A stretch of DNA of 64,000 bases from JBBQER01 sp052148155. Lineage in GTDB: Bacteria; Actinomycetota; Acidimicrobiia; IMCC26256; PALSA-610. Where the stretch lies: assembly GCA_052148155.1 (NCBI GenBank), contig JBKQIY010000153.1, forward strand, positions 1 through 64,000, written 5' to 3'. Each line of letters starts with the position of its first letter. Position 1 is the stretch's first letter. Below are positions 55,285-63,547 of the stretch, in pieces. Position numbers and translations under genes: made by a program. A model generated the notes under the pieces. The model had not been told where the DNA came from and ran no database searches. It worked only from the letters and a program-made list of their open reading frames with translations.

Positions 55285-56328
55285 TCACAACGCGAGCAGG
55301 ACCTCGGCCATCTGTACGCCGTTGAGCGCGGCGCCTTTGCGCAGGTTGTCGCCGGTGATCCACAGGTTCAGCGATCCCGGCTCCGACGGGTCCTCGCGCA
55401 CGCGGCCGACGAGTACCGGATCGATGCCCGCGGCGTCGAGTGGGGTCGGGTCGCCGTCACCGTCGTCGACGAGGCGGACTCCGGGTGCGTCGCGCAGCAG
55501 CTCGACCGCTTCGACTTTCGACATTGGACGGTGGAAGCGGACATTGGCCGATACGGCGTGACCGACGTAGACGGGGACGCGCACACAGGTGACGGAACAG
55601 CGAATGTCGTCATCGTGGAGGATCTTGCGAGTTTCGTAGAGCATCTTCCATTCCTCCGACGTGTAGCCCTGTTCCTTCACCGAGCCGGCGAGCGGGATCA
55701 CGTTGCCGGCGATCGGCTTCGACCACACGTCACCTTCCACGACCGGGCCGTCGAGCGTGCCCGCCCGTCGGAGTTCCTCACTTCGGCCGGACAGCTTCGT
55801 CCATTGCGCGTCGAGTTCGTGCAAGCCGACCTGACCGGCGCCCGACACCGATTGATACGTCGACACGACCAGTCGGTCGATCCGCGCCGCGCGATGCAAC
55901 GGAGCGAGGGCGGTGACGGGGATCATCGTCGTGCAGTTCGGACACGACGCGATGCCTTTCGGCAGCCAACGCAGGTCGTCAGGGTTCACTTCGGCGATCA
56001 CGAGCGGGACGTCGGGATCCATCCGGAACGCCGAGGACTTGTCGATCACGCGGGCGCCGCTCGCCGCGGCCTGCGGCGACCATTCTTCCGAGAGGGGCTC
56101 GTCGACGTCGACGATGACGAGGTCGAGACCGTCGAAGCAGCCGGGGCGCAACACCTCGCAGACCACCTCGCGGTTCGCGAACGGCAGCTTGCGGCCCGCG
56201 GAACGTTCCGACGCGTACACACGCAGCTCCGACACCGGGAAGGCACGCTCCGCGAGGATGCGCAACATTTCGGTGCCGACCAGGCCGGTCGCGCCCATGA
56301 CACCGACGCTCACGTCGTGGTCGCTCAT
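55285..56328 (-). CDS. asd: Aspartate-semialdehyde dehydrogenase
   Basis: A 347-residue NADPH enzyme reducing aspartyl phosphate to aspartate semialdehyde, the branch point to lysine/diaminopimelate, threonine and methionine. The cofactor motif is VGVMGATGLVGTEMLRIL, the nucleophile is in GIASCPNCTTMIPV, and YQSVSGAGQVG and VPVYVGHAVSANVRF (catalytic His) are family blocks. ATG 56328 starts 1 base after the aspartokinase stop and gives the normal N-terminus; an ATG at 56343 would overlap that gene by 14 bases. It forms the lysC-asd operon common in Actinobacteria. Confidence 0.95.
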   Translation of the reverse strand: MSDHDVSVGVMGATGLVGTEMLRILAERAFPVSELRVYASERSAGRKLPFANREVVCEVLRPGCFDGLDLVIVDVDEPLSEEWSPQAAASGARVIDKSSAFRMDPDVPLVIAEVNPDDLRWLPKGIASCPNCTTMIPVTALAPLHRAARIDRLVVSTYQSVSGAGQVGLHELDAQWTKLSGRSEELRRAGTLDGPVVEGDVWSKPIAGNVIPLAGSVKEQGYTSEEWKMLYETRKILHDDDIRCSVTCVRVPVYVGHAVSANVRFHRPMSKVEAVELLRDAPGVRLVDDGDGDPTPLDAAGIDPVLVGRVREDPSEPGSLNLWITGDNLRKGAALNGVQMAEVLLAL

Positions 56329-56329
56329 G

Positions 56330-57556
56330 TCAGCTCGTTCCATCCAGCCCGAACGCGCTGTGCAAGGCCCGCACGCCCGGTTCTACGTCATCTTCGGCGA
56401 CGACACACGAGATCCTGATCGTCGACGTGCTGATCATCTCGATGTTGATTCCTTCGGCTGCGAGCACTTCGAACATCTGCGCGGCGACTCCAGGATTGGT
56501 CTTCATGCCAGCACCGACGAGCGAGACCCGTCCGATGCGCGCGTCGGTGCGGTAGCCGGTGGCTTCGGTTTCGACCACGATCTTGTCCATGCACGACTCG
56601 GCTCGGGTGAGATCGCTGCGAGGAACCGTGAACGAGATGTCGGTACGGCCGGCGGTCGACACGTTCTGGACAATCATGTCGACGTTCACGCCCGCGTCGG
56701 CCAACGCGCGGAACCATGTGGCCGCCACTCCGGGACGGTCGGGAACCTGCTCGATCGTGACTTTGGCTTCGGACGCGTCGTGCGTGACGCCCGAGATGAT
56801 GGCCTGCTCCATCGAAGTCAACGACGGATCCTCCTCGGTGACCCAGGTACCTGGCCCCCAGGTGAAACTGGAACGGACATGGACTTGCACGTCGTGATTA
56901 CGGGCGAACTCGACCGACCGCAACGCCAGCACCCGCCCACCGGTGGCTGCCATCTCGAGCATCTCATCGAACGACACCCGGGGCAGCTTGCGTGCCTTCG
57001 ACACGATACGCGGATCGGCCGAGTACACACCTTCGACGTCGGTGTAGATCTCGCACACTTCCGCGCCGAGCGCGGCGGCGAGCGCGACGGCAGTGAGATC
57101 GCTGGCACCCCGACCGAGCGTCGTGATCTCCCGTGCGGTCGACACTCCTTGGAACCCGGCGACGATCGCGACCTTGCCGTCCGCGAGCGCGTCGCGGATC
57201 CGGTCGCCTTTGATCTCGATGATTTTCGCCCGGTTGTGGACGGTGTCGGTGACGATCCCGGCTTGCGAACCGGTGAACGACATGGCCGGCACATCGAGGT
57301 CTTGGACTGCCATACAGACGAGCGCCATCGAGATCCGTTCGCCGGCAGTCAACAGCATGTCGAGCTCCCGTCCGTCGGGATGTTCGGCGACGTCGCGCGC
57401 GAGCCGGAGGAGATCGTCGGTCGACTTACCCATCGCGGACACGACGACGACCACATCGTCACCGGCGCGCCGGGTCCGGGCGATGTGATCGGCGACAGCT
57501 CGAATGCGGTCGGGATCGGCGACCGAGGTACCGCCGTATTTCTGGACGACAAGCAC
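56330..57556 (-). CDS. lysC: Aspartokinase with two ACT domains
   Basis: A 408-residue kinase phosphorylating aspartate, first step to lysine, threonine, methionine and diaminopimelate for the cell wall. The catalytic domain shows VVQKYGGTSVADPDRI, DMLLTAGERISMALVCMA, TTLGRGASDLTAVALAAAL and CEIYTDVEGVYSADPRIV. The C-terminal ACT pair (about residues 265-405: VTIEQVPDRPGVAATWFRALADAGVNVDMIVQNVS and VSLVGAGMKTNPGVAAQMFEVLAAEGINIEMISTSTIRISCVV) binds lysine and threonine for feedback control. GTG 57556 gives the usual VLVVQKYGG start. In actinobacterial homologues an internal start within the gene makes a separate beta subunit; this is possible here but not shown. It is divergent from the cyclophilin gene. 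Confidence 0.95.
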   Translation of the reverse strand: MLVVQKYGGTSVADPDRIRAVADHIARTRRAGDDVVVVVSAMGKSTDDLLRLARDVAEHPDGRELDMLLTAGERISMALVCMAVQDLDVPAMSFTGSQAGIVTDTVHNRAKIIEIKGDRIRDALADGKVAIVAGFQGVSTAREITTLGRGASDLTAVALAAALGAEVCEIYTDVEGVYSADPRIVSKARKLPRVSFDEMLEMAATGGRVLALRSVEFARNHDVQVHVRSSFTWGPGTWVTEEDPSLTSMEQAIISGVTHDASEAKVTIEQVPDRPGVAATWFRALADAGVNVDMIVQNVSTAGRTDISFTVPRSDLTRAESCMDKIVVETEATGYRTDARIGRVSLVGAGMKTNPGVAAQMFEVLAAEGINIEMISTSTIRISCVVAEDDVEPGVRALHSAFGLDGTS

Positions 57557-57606
57557 GGCAATCAAGGCTAGCGGCGGGCCCCGCGCCCGCCCGACAGTTT
57601 CCCGGA

Positions 57607-57612
57607 TACATT
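57607..57612 (+). promoter_or_regulatory. -10 element of a leaderless promoter (cyclophilin gene)
   Basis: TACATT ends 7 bases before ATG 57620 with no ribosome-binding site between. It lies in the 63-base gap to the divergent lysC gene. Confidence 0.55.
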
Positions 57613-57619
57613 CTCCGCC

Positions 57620-58420
57620 ATGCCTGCCGCTGACAAACGAGCCCGCAAGAAGGAGAACGCGCGAGCGGCGCGCGAACAGCGGGAAGCGGCCTTGAAGCGC
57701 AAAAAGCGCATCCGCTCCGCGACCACGTTCGGGATCGTCGCCGTGCTGTTCATCGGGGTCGTCGTCCTCATCAGCGTCGCGGGCGGGAAGTCCAAGAAGG
57801 CGGCTTCGAAGACCACCACCCCAACGACCAAGACCACCACCACGACGGCTGCGGCGCTCCCCGCCGGCTGCGTCGCGACGGTCCCGCCGAAGACGACGAA
57901 GCCGTCGTACAAGGCGGCTCCGGTCTTTACGATCGACCGCTCGAAAACCTATGTCGCCCACGTGTCCACCACGTGCGGGACGTTCGACATCACGCTCGCC
58001 GACAAGGTCGCGCCCCTCACGGTGAACAGTTTCGTGTTCCTCGCCGACCACCACTTTTATGACGGGTTGACCTTCCAACGGCTCGTCAAAAATTTCGTGA
58101 TCCAAGGCGGTGACCCGAAAGGCAACGGGACCGGCGGACCCGGTTATGCGCTTCCGACCGAACCGCCGATCGCCGGCTACGAGCAGGGCAGCGTCGCGAT
58201 GGCCAACGCCGGCCCGGGGACCACCGGCTCACAATTTTTCGTTGCGGTGAGCCCTTCCGGCGCCAAAAGTCTCGGCGGTCCGCCGTACCTCTATTCCGAC
58301 CTCGGAACCGTCACCAAAAACTTCGACGTCGTCCAGAAGCTCATGACGTTCGCGGGGTCGGGCGACGGACCACCGACCCGGCCGCTGTACATGTTCTCGG
58401 TGACGATCACGGAGTCGTAA
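57620..58420 (+). CDS. Membrane-anchored cyclophilin-type peptidyl-prolyl isomerase
   Basis: A 266-residue PPIase. A strongly basic cytoplasmic N-terminus (KRARKKENARAAREQREAALKRKK) leads to one membrane helix (FGIVAVLFIGVVVLISVAGG), a Thr/Lys-rich linker, and an external cyclophilin domain (about residues 100-265). The domain shows FVFLADHHFYDGLTFQRLVKNFVIQGGDPKGNGTGGPGYALP and TTGSQFFVAVSP. The catalytic Arg is that of FQRLV. It probably assists folding of exported proteins. It has a leaderless start, with divergent lysC 63 bases away. Its last 14 bases overlap the convergent S51-like gene. Confidence 0.93.
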   Translation: MPAADKRARKKENARAAREQREAALKRKKRIRSATTFGIVAVLFIGVVVLISVAGGKSKKAASKTTTPTTKTTTTTAAALPAGCVATVPPKTTKPSYKAAPVFTIDRSKTYVAHVSTTCGTFDITLADKVAPLTVNSFVFLADHHFYDGLTFQRLVKNFVIQGGDPKGNGTGGPGYALPTEPPIAGYEQGSVAMANAGPGTTGSQFFVAVSPSGAKSLGGPPYLYSDLGTVTKNFDVVQKLMTFAGSGDGPPTRPLYMFSVTITES

Positions 58421-59117
58421 CGACCTCGGCGAGGTCGGCGACGCCGCCATCGGCGAGGTCAGCGACGGCAACCCCGCCGCGGTACACGGTTGCGTGCCCG
58501 GGACCGATCACTTTCCACTGCGTCGAGTTTTCGCGGACGATCGCGGTGTGTTGGTCGAGCCCGACCAGGACCGCGTCGTGCGGTTGGAGTTCGAGTGATC
58601 GCTCTCGGCGATGGTCGGCGGCGCCGGCATGATCGGGAAAGACGGCCACGCCGCGCACGATGCCAAGACCGACCGTGTAGGCACCGCCGCGCGGGTCGAC
58701 CATCGGGTCGCAGACGACGGTCGCGCCCGCACCTGAAGCTGCGATCACCGCGCCGCGGCTGTGGGCGTAGCACAGTGCATCGAAGAGCGCGCTGCCTTTC
58801 AAGACCGAGCGCAGATGCAACGGCGAACCGTCGGCGATGTACACGAACCGTGCGACGCGCATCGCCGCGACGTGTTCGTCGGCTTCGGCGTCGCGTCGAT
58901 TCAGGACCGCCAGACCGGCGGCGGTTGCGCCCAGGCCCCGGAACCAAGCGGTCGCGTGCTCGACGGTGCGTTCTGGATGCTCGAACGCGGCCGCGGTCGG
59001 CACGATCAACACGTCGTCGCAGGACGCCAGATGCAACAGGTGACTGTCGAGCGCCCGGCACGGTTCGGTCCACTCGCCGCCGCCGAGCAACGCGAGGGTT
59101 CCCGGCGGCCGCTTCAT
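58407..59117 (-). CDS. Peptidase S51 / cyanophycinase-like protein, nucleophile apparently lost
   Basis: A 236-residue protein of the S51 class, related to cyanophycinase and dipeptidase E. The N-terminus LALLGGGEWTEPCRALD, VLIVPTAAAFEHPERTVEHATAWFRGLGA, and IADGSPLHLRSVLKGSALFDAL match the fold. The nucleophile elbow, usually a GxSAGA-type turn, reads AASGAGATVV, placing Gly where the serine is expected with a Ser one position earlier. Hydrolase activity is therefore uncertain. ATG 59117 was chosen because the GGGE start aligns with the family. It lies 99 bases from the divergent 3-hydroxyacyl-CoA dehydrogenase and overlaps the cyclophilin 3' end by 14 bases. Confidence 0.82.
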   Translation of the reverse strand: MKRPPGTLALLGGGEWTEPCRALDSHLLHLASCDDVLIVPTAAAFEHPERTVEHATAWFRGLGATAAGLAVLNRRDAEADEHVAAMRVARFVYIADGSPLHLRSVLKGSALFDALCYAHSRGAVIAASGAGATVVCDPMVDPRGGAYTVGLGIVRGVAVFPDHAGAADHRRERSLELQPHDAVLVGLDQHTAIVRENSTQWKVIGPGHATVYRGGVAVADLADGGVADLAEVVTTP

Positions 59118-59216
59118 CGCCCGGGATCCTACGGGCCCGTCGCCACGCGCCCGCCCCTGGCCCGCAGACCTACTCGCCGGTAACCTTTTGGGTTCGACGG
59201 GGGCGAAGGAGGACCG

Positions 59217-60071
59217 ATGGTGGTCAAGCGGGTCGGGATCGTGGGTTCGGGGATCATGGGTTCGGGCATCGCGGAAGTCGCGGCGAAGGCCGGCATCGAA
59301 GTCGTGCTCCGCAGCCGTGCGCAGAGCACTGCCGACGCGATGCTCGCCGGGCTCGAGAAGTCGCTCGCCAAGCAGGTCGAGCGAGCCAAGCTCGACGCGG
59401 CCGAGCGTGACACGGTGCTCGCTCGGGTCCGGGCGGTGACCGATCTCGGCGAGCTCGCGGACTGCGACCTCGTGCTCGAGTCGATCGTCGAGGATCTCGC
59501 CGCGAAGAAGCATCTGTTTACGGAGCTCGACCGTATCTGTGCCGATCACGCGATCCTTGCGACGAACACGTCGACCCTTCCGGTGATCGAACTCGCGATG
59601 GAAACCGGCCGGCCCGACCGGGTGTGCGGGGTGCACTTCTTCAACCCTGCGCCGATGATGGCGCTCGTCGAGATCGTGCGGGCGATCACATCGTCCGACG
59701 AGACCATCGCCGACGCCACCGCGTTCGCGCAGGCGTGCGGCAAGAACGCGGTGGCGGTGAAAGACCAGGCCGGGTTCATCGTCAACGCGTTGCTGTTCCC
59801 GTACCTCAACAATGCCGCCAAGCTGTTCGACGCCGGTGTCGCCACCCGTGACGACATCGACGCGGCGATGAAGGGCGGCTGCAACTTCCCGATGGGGCCG
59901 CTCGAGCTGCTCGATCTTGTCGGTTTGGACACGAGCCTTTCGATCCTTGAGGCGCTGTACGGCGAGTTCAAGGACCCCAACTATGCGCCCGCGCCGATCC
60001 TGAGGCGGATGGTGTCGGCCGAGCGTCTGGGTCGCAAGTCGCGCGTCGGTTTCTACGATTACCGCAAATAG
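59217..60071 (+). CDS. 3-hydroxybutyryl-CoA dehydrogenase
   Basis: A 284-residue NAD(P)-dependent oxidoreductase interconverting 3-hydroxyacyl-CoA and acetoacetyl-CoA-type thioesters. Seen are the Rossmann motif VGIVGSGIMGSGIAEVAAKAG, DLVLESIVEDLAAKKHLFTELD, LATNTSTLPVIELA, the catalytic His in VCGVHFFNPAPMMALVEIV, and KDQAGFIVNALLFPYLNNA. GGAGG lies 4-5 bases before ATG 59217, a strong site. The ethylmalonyl-CoA-type mutase follows after 15 bases, so the pair probably works in short-chain acyl-CoA metabolism: acetoacetyl-CoA reduction, butyrate oxidation or the ethylmalonyl-CoA pathway. Confidence 0.95.
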   Translation: MVVKRVGIVGSGIMGSGIAEVAAKAGIEVVLRSRAQSTADAMLAGLEKSLAKQVERAKLDAAERDTVLARVRAVTDLGELADCDLVLESIVEDLAAKKHLFTELDRICADHAILATNTSTLPVIELAMETGRPDRVCGVHFFNPAPMMALVEIVRAITSSDETIADATAFAQACGKNAVAVKDQAGFIVNALLFPYLNNAAKLFDAGVATRDDIDAAMKGGCNFPMGPLELLDLVGLDTSLSILEALYGEFKDPNYAPAPILRRMVSAERLGRKSRVGFYDYRK

Positions 60072-60086
60072 AGCGACAATGGTCTC

Positions 60087-62108
60087 GTGGTGGACCTAGA
60101 CGCCTCCGGCAAACCCACACGTGACCGGCCCTGGCTGATCCGAACGTATTCGGGGCATTCGTCGGCGCGTGCGTCCAACGACCTGTACCGCACGAACCTC
60201 GCGAAGGGACAGACCGGGCTGTCGGTCGCGTTCGATTTACCGACCCAGACCGGCTACGACCCCGACGATGGCGCCGCGAGCGGCGAAGTCGGCAAGGTCG
60301 GCGTACCGGTGCCGCACCTCGGCGAGATGCGCACCCTGTTCGACGGGATCCCGCTCGACGAGATGAACACGTCGATGACGATCAACGCGACGGCGATGTG
60401 GCTGCTCGGCATGTACCTCGCGCTCGCCGACGAGCAGGGCGTCGCGTACTCGACGCTGTCGGGAACGACGCAGAACGACATCTTGAAGGAGTACCTCTCG
60501 CGGGGTACGTACATCTTCCCGCCTGACGCTTCGAAGCGACTGACAGTCGATCTGATCGCGTTCACGGTCAAGCATGTGCCGTCGTGGAATCCGATCAACG
60601 TGTGCCCGTACCACCTCCAAGAGGCGGGCGCGACTCCGGTGCAGGAGCTCGCCTACGGGCTGGCCAACGCGATCGCGGTGCTCGACGCGGTGCGGGACTC
60701 GGGTCAGGTCCCCGACGACGAGTTCGCCGAGGTGGTCGGACGGACATCGTTCTTCATCGATGCGGGCGTCCGTTTCGTCGAAGAGATGTGCAAGATGCGG
60801 GCGTTCACCGAGATGTGGGACCGCATCTGCGCCGAACGTTACGGCGTGACCGACCCGAAGCTGCGCCGCTTCCGTTACGGCATGCAGGTGAACTCGCTCG
60901 GCCTCACCGAGGAACAGCCTGAGAACAACGTGCAGCGCATCGTGCTCGAGATGTTGGGTGTGACGCTTTCCAAGGGCGCCCGGGCCCGCGCCGTCCAGTT
61001 GCCGTGTTGGAATGAGGCGTTGGGTTTGCCAACACCGTGGGATCAGCAATGGTCGTTGCGGATCCAGCAGGTGTTGGCGTACGAGACCGACCTGCTCGAG
61101 TACGAAGACCTGTTCGATGGGTCGAAGGTCGTGGCCGCGAAGGTCGCCGAGCTGTGCGAAGCAGCCGAGGTTGAGCTGCAACGGGTGCTCGACGGCGGCG
61201 GGTCGTTCGCGATGATCGACGACATGAAGGGCCGGCTCGTGCAAAGCCATGCCGAACGGGTGCGGCGTATCGAGTCGGGCGAGTTGCCGGTCGTGGGTGT
61301 CAATTCGTTCACCGATACCGAGCCGTCTCCGCTCGCGCAGAGCGCGACCCGGGGCGGCATCGTCACGATCGACCGTGAAGTGGAAGGCGAGCAACGTCGC
61401 GCGATCGAGCGATGGCGCACGCTGCGGGACAACGCCGCGGTCGACGCCGCACTCGCGCGCCTGCGGGCGACCGCGGCCGGCACCGAGAACCTCGTGCCCG
61501 CGACCGTCGAGTTCGCTCGGGTTGGTGGCACGGTCGGCGAATGGGCGAACGCGTTGCGGGCGGTGTTCGGGGTGTACCGGGGCCCGACCGGTGTGGGTGG
61601 CGTTCGGACCCGTGCCGGCGTCGACGTCCAAGCCGTCCGCGAGGAGGTCCGGACCGTCGTGGAAAGCACCGGCGGCCGTCCGATCCGGCTGCTCGTCGGC
61701 AAACCGGGCCTCGATGGCCATTCCAACGGCGCCGAGCAGATCGCGGTCGCGGCCCGAGACGCCGGGATGGAGGTCGTCTATCAGGGGATCCGTCTCAGCC
61801 CGGCCGAGATCGCGGCCGCGGCCCGGGACGAAGACGTCGACGTCGTGGGGCTGTCGATCCTGTCGGGGTCGCATCTGGCCCTCGTCCCTGAGTGCCTCGC
61901 TGCGCTGCGGGCGGCTGGGGTCGACGCGCCCGTCGTGGTCGGTGGCATCATCCCTGACGGGGACCGGGCGGAGTTGGAAACCATGGGCGTGGCCCGGGTG
62001 TACACACCGAAAGATTTCCGGTTTGTCCGGATCGTGGCTGACATCGCCGAACTAGCCCGGACTCACCGCCTGACGAACCCTCAGGCGAGGGCAGACACCC
62101 GCCGATGA
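60087..62108 (+). CDS. meaA: B12-dependent ethylmalonyl-CoA mutase-type acyl-CoA mutase (MeaA)
   Basis: A 673-residue adenosylcobalamin mutase with the substrate TIM barrel and B12 domain in one chain. The barrel starts PWLIRTYSGHSSARASNDLYRTNLAKGQTGLSVAFDLPTQTGYDPDD and includes GTTQNDILKEYLSRGTYIFPP and NVCPYHLQEAGATPVQELAYG. The C-terminal B12 domain has the base-off motif GKPGLDGHSNGAEQ. The TYSGHSSA and DLPTQTGYD wording and the single-chain format match the MeaA/ethylmalonyl-CoA mutase branch, not two-subunit methylmalonyl-CoA mutase. It converts ethylmalonyl-CoA to methylsuccinyl-CoA in acetate assimilation. The GTG start has GACAAT 6 bases upstream. Its stop overlaps the GGDEF-like gene (ATGA). 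Confidence 0.93.
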   Translation: MVDLDASGKPTRDRPWLIRTYSGHSSARASNDLYRTNLAKGQTGLSVAFDLPTQTGYDPDDGAASGEVGKVGVPVPHLGEMRTLFDGIPLDEMNTSMTINATAMWLLGMYLALADEQGVAYSTLSGTTQNDILKEYLSRGTYIFPPDASKRLTVDLIAFTVKHVPSWNPINVCPYHLQEAGATPVQELAYGLANAIAVLDAVRDSGQVPDDEFAEVVGRTSFFIDAGVRFVEEMCKMRAFTEMWDRICAERYGVTDPKLRRFRYGMQVNSLGLTEEQPENNVQRIVLEMLGVTLSKGARARAVQLPCWNEALGLPTPWDQQWSLRIQQVLAYETDLLEYEDLFDGSKVVAAKVAELCEAAEVELQRVLDGGGSFAMIDDMKGRLVQSHAERVRRIESGELPVVGVNSFTDTEPSPLAQSATRGGIVTIDREVEGEQRRAIERWRTLRDNAAVDAALARLRATAAGTENLVPATVEFARVGGTVGEWANALRAVFGVYRGPTGVGGVRTRAGVDVQAVREEVRTVVESTGGRPIRLLVGKPGLDGHSNGAEQIAVAARDAGMEVVYQGIRLSPAEIAAAARDEDVDVVGLSILSGSHLALVPECLAALRAAGVDAPVVVGGIIPDGDRAELETMGVARVYTPKDFRFVRIVADIAELARTHRLTNPQARADTRR

Positions 62109-62908
62109 GAAAGCCCATGGAAGATCCGCGCCTTTTGGTGGCCGTCTCAGGCGGGTTGGCCGCGCTCGCCGCGGGCGCGGTCGGTGTCGCGACGAACGCG
62201 CCGGTGCTGGCAGTCGTGGCCGGAGCCGCGGGCGTGGTTGCCGCCATGGCCGGCGTCGCGCTCGGGGCACAAGCCCGTCGCAACGGCGACCAGCTCGGCC
62301 TGGCCGAGAACGAACTGCAGACGATGCGCCGCGAGCTCGCGTCGATCAACGCCGCGCTGCAAGAGGAGTCCAGCCGCCGTACCGCCGAAGCTGAGCTCGG
62401 CGCGCCGGCCGACCTCGGCCGTGAACGTAACGACAAGGCGTTCGATACCGCGACCGGCCTGTACGACGAGCGTTACTTCGCGGTGCTGGTGCAGCAGCAC
62501 GTCGCCGCGGCGCGCCGGTCGTTGCGGCCGGTGTCGGTGGTGATCTTCGAGATCGACAGCATGGGAGAAGCCGATACCGACACTCGCCACCAAGCGCTCG
62601 GCGTTGTCGGCGACGTCGTGCGCCGCACGCTGCGCGAGAGCGACGCGGCCTGCCGGCTCGGCGACCTGATGGTCGGCGCGATCTTGGAAGACACACCCGA
62701 AGCTGGCGCGGTATGGGCCGCCGAGCGGGTGCGGGGCACGCTGCTCGCCAGCCCGATCGGTGACGCGCTCACGTTGTCGGCCGGTGTCGCGTGCTACCCG
62801 ACCCACGCGTTGGGTGCGGCTGAGCTTGTCCATCAAGCGAGCGGCGCGCTCGATGAGGCGCGTTCGCGCGGTCGTGACCGCGTTGAACTCGCGCCCGAGG
62901 CGAGCTAG
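62105..62908 (+). CDS. Membrane protein with degenerate GGDEF domain
   Basis: A 267-residue protein with two N-terminal membrane helices (LLVAVSGGLAALAAGAVGVAT and VLAVVAGAAGVVAAMAGVAL), a coiled-coil of about 45 residues (LGLAENELQTMRRELASINAALQEESSRR) and a C-terminal GGDEF-like domain. The domain keeps the lead-in DTATGLYDERYFAVLVQQHVAAARR (for DxLTGLxNR) and the end AELVHQASGALDEARSRGRDRV. The active motif reads RLGDLMVGA instead of R(G/S)GDEF, so cyclic-di-GMP synthesis is unlikely; GTP or partner binding remains possible. Its ATG overlaps the mutase stop by 4 bases, an odd coupling of a signalling-type protein to a catabolic enzyme. Confidence 0.82.
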   Translation: MRKPMEDPRLLVAVSGGLAALAAGAVGVATNAPVLAVVAGAAGVVAAMAGVALGAQARRNGDQLGLAENELQTMRRELASINAALQEESSRRTAEAELGAPADLGRERNDKAFDTATGLYDERYFAVLVQQHVAAARRSLRPVSVVIFEIDSMGEADTDTRHQALGVVGDVVRRTLRESDAACRLGDLMVGAILEDTPEAGAVWAAERVRGTLLASPIGDALTLSAGVACYPTHALGAAELVHQASGALDEARSRGRDRVELAPEAS

Positions 62909-63547
62909 TCAATTCGTCAGCAGAGCGGCTGCACGTTCGACCGCGTCGGCGACCACTTTCGGATCTGTCAACAGGGCGAGGTGTTGCGCGTCGAGGACCA
63001 GTACCGGCCATCCTCGTGTCCGTGCCGCGTCGGTCTCGGGGGTGTACGCGTCGCTGAGTTGCACGAACACGCCGGGCGGTTCGACCACGTCGGCCATGAC
63101 CTCGTCGATCACCGCGACCGGAACTGCCGGACATGCACGGACGAACTCGTCGCGCAGCGACGGGTCGGCGATGAGTTCCGCCATCCGGCGCTCGCCCCAC
63201 CACTGCGGCCACGGCTTGAGGTTCCCGTCGACCGCTTCGGCCTTCAACGTGGCGGCGAACGCGTCGGGCACGGTCTGGGCCCAGCTCCGGCCGGGGTGGG
63301 GCAACAACGCGTCGACGAGGACCATGCCGACGACACCGGCGGAGCGGATGGCGAGCGCCGGCAGCTGCGGACCGGCGCCGCTGTGCGCGACGAGCACGAC
63401 GGGCGGGTCGATGTCGATGTCGACGTCGAAAACGGCGACCCGTCGTCCGCGCGTCCGGAGCTCGAACGCGACCTTCGACCATGCGAACGGGCCGGTGAAC
63501 GGGCTCGCGACGAGGACGAAGCCGAGGTCCTGGGTGCCGGTCCTCAC
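62909..63547 (-). CDS. Alpha/beta-fold hydrolase
   Basis: A 212-residue protein with the nucleophile elbow VVLVAHSGAGPQLPAL (serine in HSGAG), an acid region MVLVDALLPHPGRSW, and the late histidine in VLVLDAQHLALLTDP. The order Ser-Asp-His and the compact length fit small esterases of the alpha/beta hydrolase superfamily. No lid domain is evident. The GTG start overlaps the stop of the CoA transferase gene (GTGA), so they form one transcript. The substrate is probably a CoA- or acid-linked ester given the partner, but this is inference. It ends 1 base from the convergent GGDEF-like gene. Confidence 0.85.
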   Translation of the reverse strand: MRTGTQDLGFVLVASPFTGPFAWSKVAFELRTRGRRVAVFDVDIDIDPPVVLVAHSGAGPQLPALAIRSAGVVGMVLVDALLPHPGRSWAQTVPDAFAATLKAEAVDGNLKPWPQWWGERRMAELIADPSLRDEFVRACPAVPVAVIDEVMADVVEPPGVFVQLSDAYTPETDAARTRGWPVLVLDAQHLALLTDPKVVADAVERAAALLTN

